DNA from: Candidatus Poribacteria bacterium
GTDB taxonomy: Bacteria > Poribacteria > WGA-4E > WGA-3G
DNA length: 37,927 nt
NCBI GenBank assembly: GCA_022823085.1
Contig: JAJDXV010000120.1
Span: forward strand, 1-37,927
Direction of reading: 5' to 3'
A program made the position numbers and the translations under genes. Positions 35,648-37,927 of the stretch are shown one piece after another. The notes below the pieces were generated by a model. The model was not told the DNA's origin, ran no database searches, and saw only the letters and a list, made by a program, of their open reading frames with translations. Position 1 is the first letter of the stretch; every line of letters starts with the position of its first letter.

Positions 35648-36511
35648 ATGAAGACAGAATCAGTCCCCCAAGAACGGCGTTTTGGCCTGAGTCCGGACGA
35701 GTTGGTACACTGGAACGAGAACGGCTACCTTGTCCGCTTAGACGTATTCTCACCTGAAGAGAACGACGCGCTTCGTCAGGTCGCCGAGGCTATTGTTGAT
35801 GGCAAACGTCCGTTTCCTGCTGCGCATATTGATCAAAATGCGCTTGTTAGAGACGGAAAAATAGAAGAACAAGGCATCCACGCGATGCACAAAATCCATC
35901 ATCCGAGTTGTTACTGCCCAGAATTCCTTTCCCGTGTACGCGATCCGCGTCTCACCGATCCGCTCGTTGACATCCTTGGTCCAGACATCCTCGGTATCAA
36001 CAATCTATTCATTTGGAAGGCACCTAAGATCGGTCTCGGTTTCCCGTGGCATCAGGACAAGTTCTACTTCCGCAATCGGTTTAATACCGAAACGACTGTT
36101 GGAACATGGACAGCGATTGACGCAGCAGATCGCGGAAACGGTTGTCTCTACGTTATCCCCGGCAGTCATAAATGGGATATTTTGCAGCACGACGACCTCG
36201 AAGGCTCACAGCAACAGGAGTTCAAACTGGCACGCGGTGTTCGCGACGAAGATGGTTTCGCAGTAGAAGTGCCTCCCGGGGCAGTCATCTGGTTCCATAG
36301 TCACCTCCTGCATAAAAGTACGGATAATCATAGCTTACGGTTTCGACGTTGTTATGTTTCTCATTACCTGAGCGCGAAAGCGGAATGGGCACATCCTGCT
36401 GCAATGAACGGCAAAAGAAGACAACCTGTCATGTGGATTCGCGGTGAGACTTTCCCAGACAAGGTTCACGAGATTGAACGCGATATTTTGCCGATTCCGG
36501 AGTCCGAATAA
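35648..36511 (+). CDS. Phytanoyl-CoA dioxygenase (PhyH) family protein
   Basis: The 287-residue Fe(II)/2-oxoglutarate oxygenase-family protein has His135 and Asp137 in FPWHQDKFYF. It also has the VIPGSHKW motif and the distal His222 with an Arg cluster (HKSTDNHSLRFRR). Length is close to the typical PhyH size, unlike the 392-residue relative at 32976. AGGAGA lies 8 bases before the ATG. The pectate lyase begins 22 bases after its stop with its own strong ribosome-binding site, so the two are probably co-transcribed. The substrate is unknown. Confidence 0.9.
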   Translation: MKTESVPQERRFGLSPDELVHWNENGYLVRLDVFSPEENDALRQVAEAIVDGKRPFPAAHIDQNALVRDGKIEEQGIHAMHKIHHPSCYCPEFLSRVRDPRLTDPLVDILGPDILGINNLFIWKAPKIGLGFPWHQDKFYFRNRFNTETTVGTWTAIDAADRGNGCLYVIPGSHKWDILQHDDLEGSQQQEFKLARGVRDEDGFAVEVPPGAVIWFHSHLLHKSTDNHSLRFRRCYVSHYLSAKAEWAHPAAMNGKRRQPVMWIRGETFPDKVHEIERDILPIPESE

Positions 36512-36533
36512 TATTGTTTCAAAAGGAGATACG

Positions 36534-37607
36534 ATGATGAACCCTCAGAAATTACCTGTGTTGACACTACGGTTTACGACTCTCTATGTCTTGCTTCTTC
36601 TGTTTTTATCAACTTCCGAGGCGGCTGTTCCGTCCGAATACGCGAAACAATCCGTTGAATGGTTCCAGAGCGAGGAAGGTCGCCGTATTGCCGATAATGT
36701 CCTTACTTGGCAGACCCCGCACGGCGATTGGCCCAAGAATAGAGACACAGCATCTGAGCCGTTTGATGGTAAAAGTGAGGATCTGCGCGGAACGTTCGAC
36801 AACAGTGCGACGACTGGCGAACTCCGGTTTCTTGCCCGTGCGTTTCGTGCGACAAACGAGCCACGCTACGAACAGGCGTTTCTCAAGGGGATTTCTCATA
36901 TCCTTGAAGCGCAATACCCGAATGGCGGGTGGCCCCAGTATTATCCGCTAAGCAAAAGTTACAATCGTTATATAACGTTCAATGACAATGCTATGGTCGG
37001 TATTCTCGAACTTCTCCGAGATGTCGCTGAATCTTCCGACTATCGGTTCCTGAAAACGGAGGACCGCGTGAGGGCTGAAGCTGCTGTCGCCAAGGGCATC
37101 GACTGCATCCTGCGGACGCAAATCAAGCAGAATGGCAACCTCACAGCTTGGTGCGCGCAGCATGACGAAAAAACGCTTGAACCTGCGTGGGCACGGGCTT
37201 ATGAGCCGCCGTCGCTCTCTGGTGCCGAAAGCGTCGGTGTCGTACGATTCCTCATGTCAATCGAAGAACCCACACCAGAGATTATCGCTGCTGTTGAAGG
37301 GGCCGTCGAGTGGTTCAGGAGTGTCCCTATCCACGGTATACGTCTTGAGAAGTTCACCAACGCAGAAGGACAGGACGATAGGCGGGTCGTGGCGGATCCG
37401 GACGCGGGACCGCTCTGGGCACGTTTCTACGAACTCGGCAGTAACCGTCCAATCTTTCTCGACCGCGATTCAGTGGTCCGCTATGCGTTTTCTGAGATCA
37501 CTCAGGAACGTCGCACCGGATACGCCTACTACGGGGGATGGCCCGCCAAGCTCATTGTAGATGCGTACCCACAGTGGAGAGAAAAACACAAGCTCCCAAA
37601 GGAATAA
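36534..37607 (+). CDS. Secreted pectate lyase, polysaccharide lyase family 10
   Basis: PL10 enzymes cleave polygalacturonate by beta-elimination. From the ATG at 36534 the product has 357 residues with a signal peptide (hydrophobic run FTTLYVLLLLFLSTSEA). Conserved PL10 blocks are TWQTPHGDWPKN, TFDNSATTGELRFLARA, AQYPNGGWPQYYPL, YITFNDNAM, TAWCAQHDEKTLEPAWARAY, EPPSLSGAES and YYGGWP near the end. AAAAGGAGA precedes the chosen ATG; an upstream in-frame ATG at 36444 overlaps the dioxygenase gene and would bury the signal peptide. The enzyme acts outside the cytoplasm. Uronide products could feed a uronate pathway, of which an isomerase-like gene lies at 19348. Confidence 0.9.
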   Translation: MMNPQKLPVLTLRFTTLYVLLLLFLSTSEAAVPSEYAKQSVEWFQSEEGRRIADNVLTWQTPHGDWPKNRDTASEPFDGKSEDLRGTFDNSATTGELRFLARAFRATNEPRYEQAFLKGISHILEAQYPNGGWPQYYPLSKSYNRYITFNDNAMVGILELLRDVAESSDYRFLKTEDRVRAEAAVAKGIDCILRTQIKQNGNLTAWCAQHDEKTLEPAWARAYEPPSLSGAESVGVVRFLMSIEEPTPEIIAAVEGAVEWFRSVPIHGIRLEKFTNAEGQDDRRVVADPDAGPLWARFYELGSNRPIFLDRDSVVRYAFSEITQERRTGYAYYGGWPAKLIVDAYPQWREKHKLPKE

Positions 37608-37617
37608 CCGGTTGTTA

Positions 37618-37639
37618 TGCCTGTTGGGTTCAGCAGGCA
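37618..37639 (+). terminator. Hairpin after the pectate lyase gene
   Basis: TGCCTGTTG pairs with CAGCAGGCA (one wobble) around a four-base GGTT loop, 11 bases after the stop. No T-run follows, so it may stabilise the 3' end instead of terminating by itself. Confidence 0.4.
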
Positions 37640-37678
37640 GTGTATAATTCACAGGGTGTTAATACTCCAAGTTTTCAC

Positions 37679-37707
37679 TTGTCAAACTATGGGAATTCCT
37701 ATATAGT
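37679..37707 (+). promoter_or_regulatory. Candidate promoter before the transposase remnant
   Basis: TTGTCA (37679-37684), 17 bases, then TATAGT (37702-37707), about 30 bases before the ATG at 37737. It fits the reading frame that begins there. Confidence 0.45.
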
Positions 37708-37736
37708 ATTTTTAGAAAAAACAAAAGGGAAACTCT

Positions 37737-37904
37737 ATGGACCTAACTATTGTAACAGTTTATACGATTTGCGACAACATCTCAGGACAGGGGTATTCAA
37801 TTGTACGATTTGGATCATGGTTTTGCTTTACATATGTGCCCGTTCTTAGGAAAGATCGCGAGCGCAGCTCGCTCCTACAGAGGAAGACGTATCCATATAT
37901 ATAA
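37737..37904 (+). pseudogene. Transposase N-terminus remnant, interrupted
   Basis: The frame starts with a good ribosome-binding site (AAAAGGGA, 6 bases before the ATG) and the peptide MDLTIVTVYTICDN. From memory, this resembles the first residues of IS982-type DDE transposases (MDxTIxxVYxICDD). After about 20 residues the similarity ends, just where a 12-bp inverted repeat begins at 37795. The rest of the 55 codons is encoded by the inserted element. It is therefore a broken gene start. The family name is tentative. Confidence 0.5.
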
Positions 37905-37924
37905 AGTGAATAGGTACAATTGAA
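37795..37924. mobile_element. Small inverted-repeat element inserted in the transposase remnant
   Basis: The ends ATTCAATTGTAC (37795-37806) and GTACAATTGAAT (37913-37924) are perfect 12-bp inverted repeats, 130 bases apart. The inside contains the REP-like palindrome at 37854-37878. The element coincides with the point where the transposase-like reading frame loses similarity. The window ends 3 bases later, so a target duplication cannot be judged. Confidence 0.5.
37854..37878 (+). repeat. REP-like palindrome, second copy
   Basis: GATCGCGAGCGCAGCTCGCT and then CCTAC match the copy at 189-213 except in the three-base loop (GCA instead of GGA). The stem is GCGAGC/GCTCGC. It lies inside the inverted-repeat element at 37795-37924. 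Confidence 0.7.
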
Positions 37925-37927
37925 TGG

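Overview
The window looks like a chromosomal segment of an uncultured, Poribacteria-like bacterium with moderate GC content. That placement is an inference. It rests on gene content (two phytanoyl-CoA-dioxygenase-family proteins, a formylglycine-generating-enzyme-like protein, a very large gingipain-type protease), on many TTG/GTG-like starts, and on intergenic spaces packed with small repeats. No rRNA or taxonomic marker is present, so lineage is not proven.

Layout. Positions 1-140 look like the right end of an IS200/IS605-type element. From 210 to 14953 the minus strand carries, in transcription order, trigger factor (tig), clpP, clpX, lon, an S4-domain protein of the RqcP/Hsp15 type, pdxA and a 2145-residue secreted C25 (gingipain-like) protease. 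This is a protein-quality-control block with the classical tig-clpP-clpX-lon order. Upstream of tig lies a six-tRNA cluster (Pro-Arg-His-Arg-Lys-Leu, minus strand) behind a perfect-consensus sigma70-type promoter. A divergent plus-strand block, gap-tpiA-secG, has its own strong promoter. It is followed by a small membrane protein, a 34-codon remnant of a DNA adenine methylase and a uronate-isomerase-like amidohydrolase.

From 20695 to 22357 there is a two-gene accessory unit: a BrnT-like toxin whose end overlaps the start of a 468-residue TIR-domain protein with a basic N-terminal arm and an unrecognised C-terminal half. A MazG-like pyrophosphohydrolase converges on it. From 22794 to 32638 the minus strand holds a five-gene amidoligase-type cluster: circularly permuted ATP-grasp, alpha-E protein, transglutaminase-DUF2126 protein, a fused ATP-grasp/alpha-E protein and a second transglutaminase. 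Its presumed job is making or attaching a peptide-like compound; no product can be named. The right part carries two PhyH-type dioxygenases, an FGE-fold protein lacking the catalytic cysteines and a PL10-type pectate lyase. The lyase and the uronate isomerase would both fit polyuronate use. The right edge has a transposase remnant interrupted by a small inverted-repeat element.

The most striking feature outside the genes is that several families of short intergenic repeats lie directly against genes. In at least eight genes the stop codon falls inside a repeat, and in three genes a repeat end places the Shine-Dalgarno-like AAGGAAAA just before the start codon. The best candidates for something undescribed are the BrnT-TIR unit, the doubled zinc-binding domain of ClpX, and the repeat families that build gene ends.
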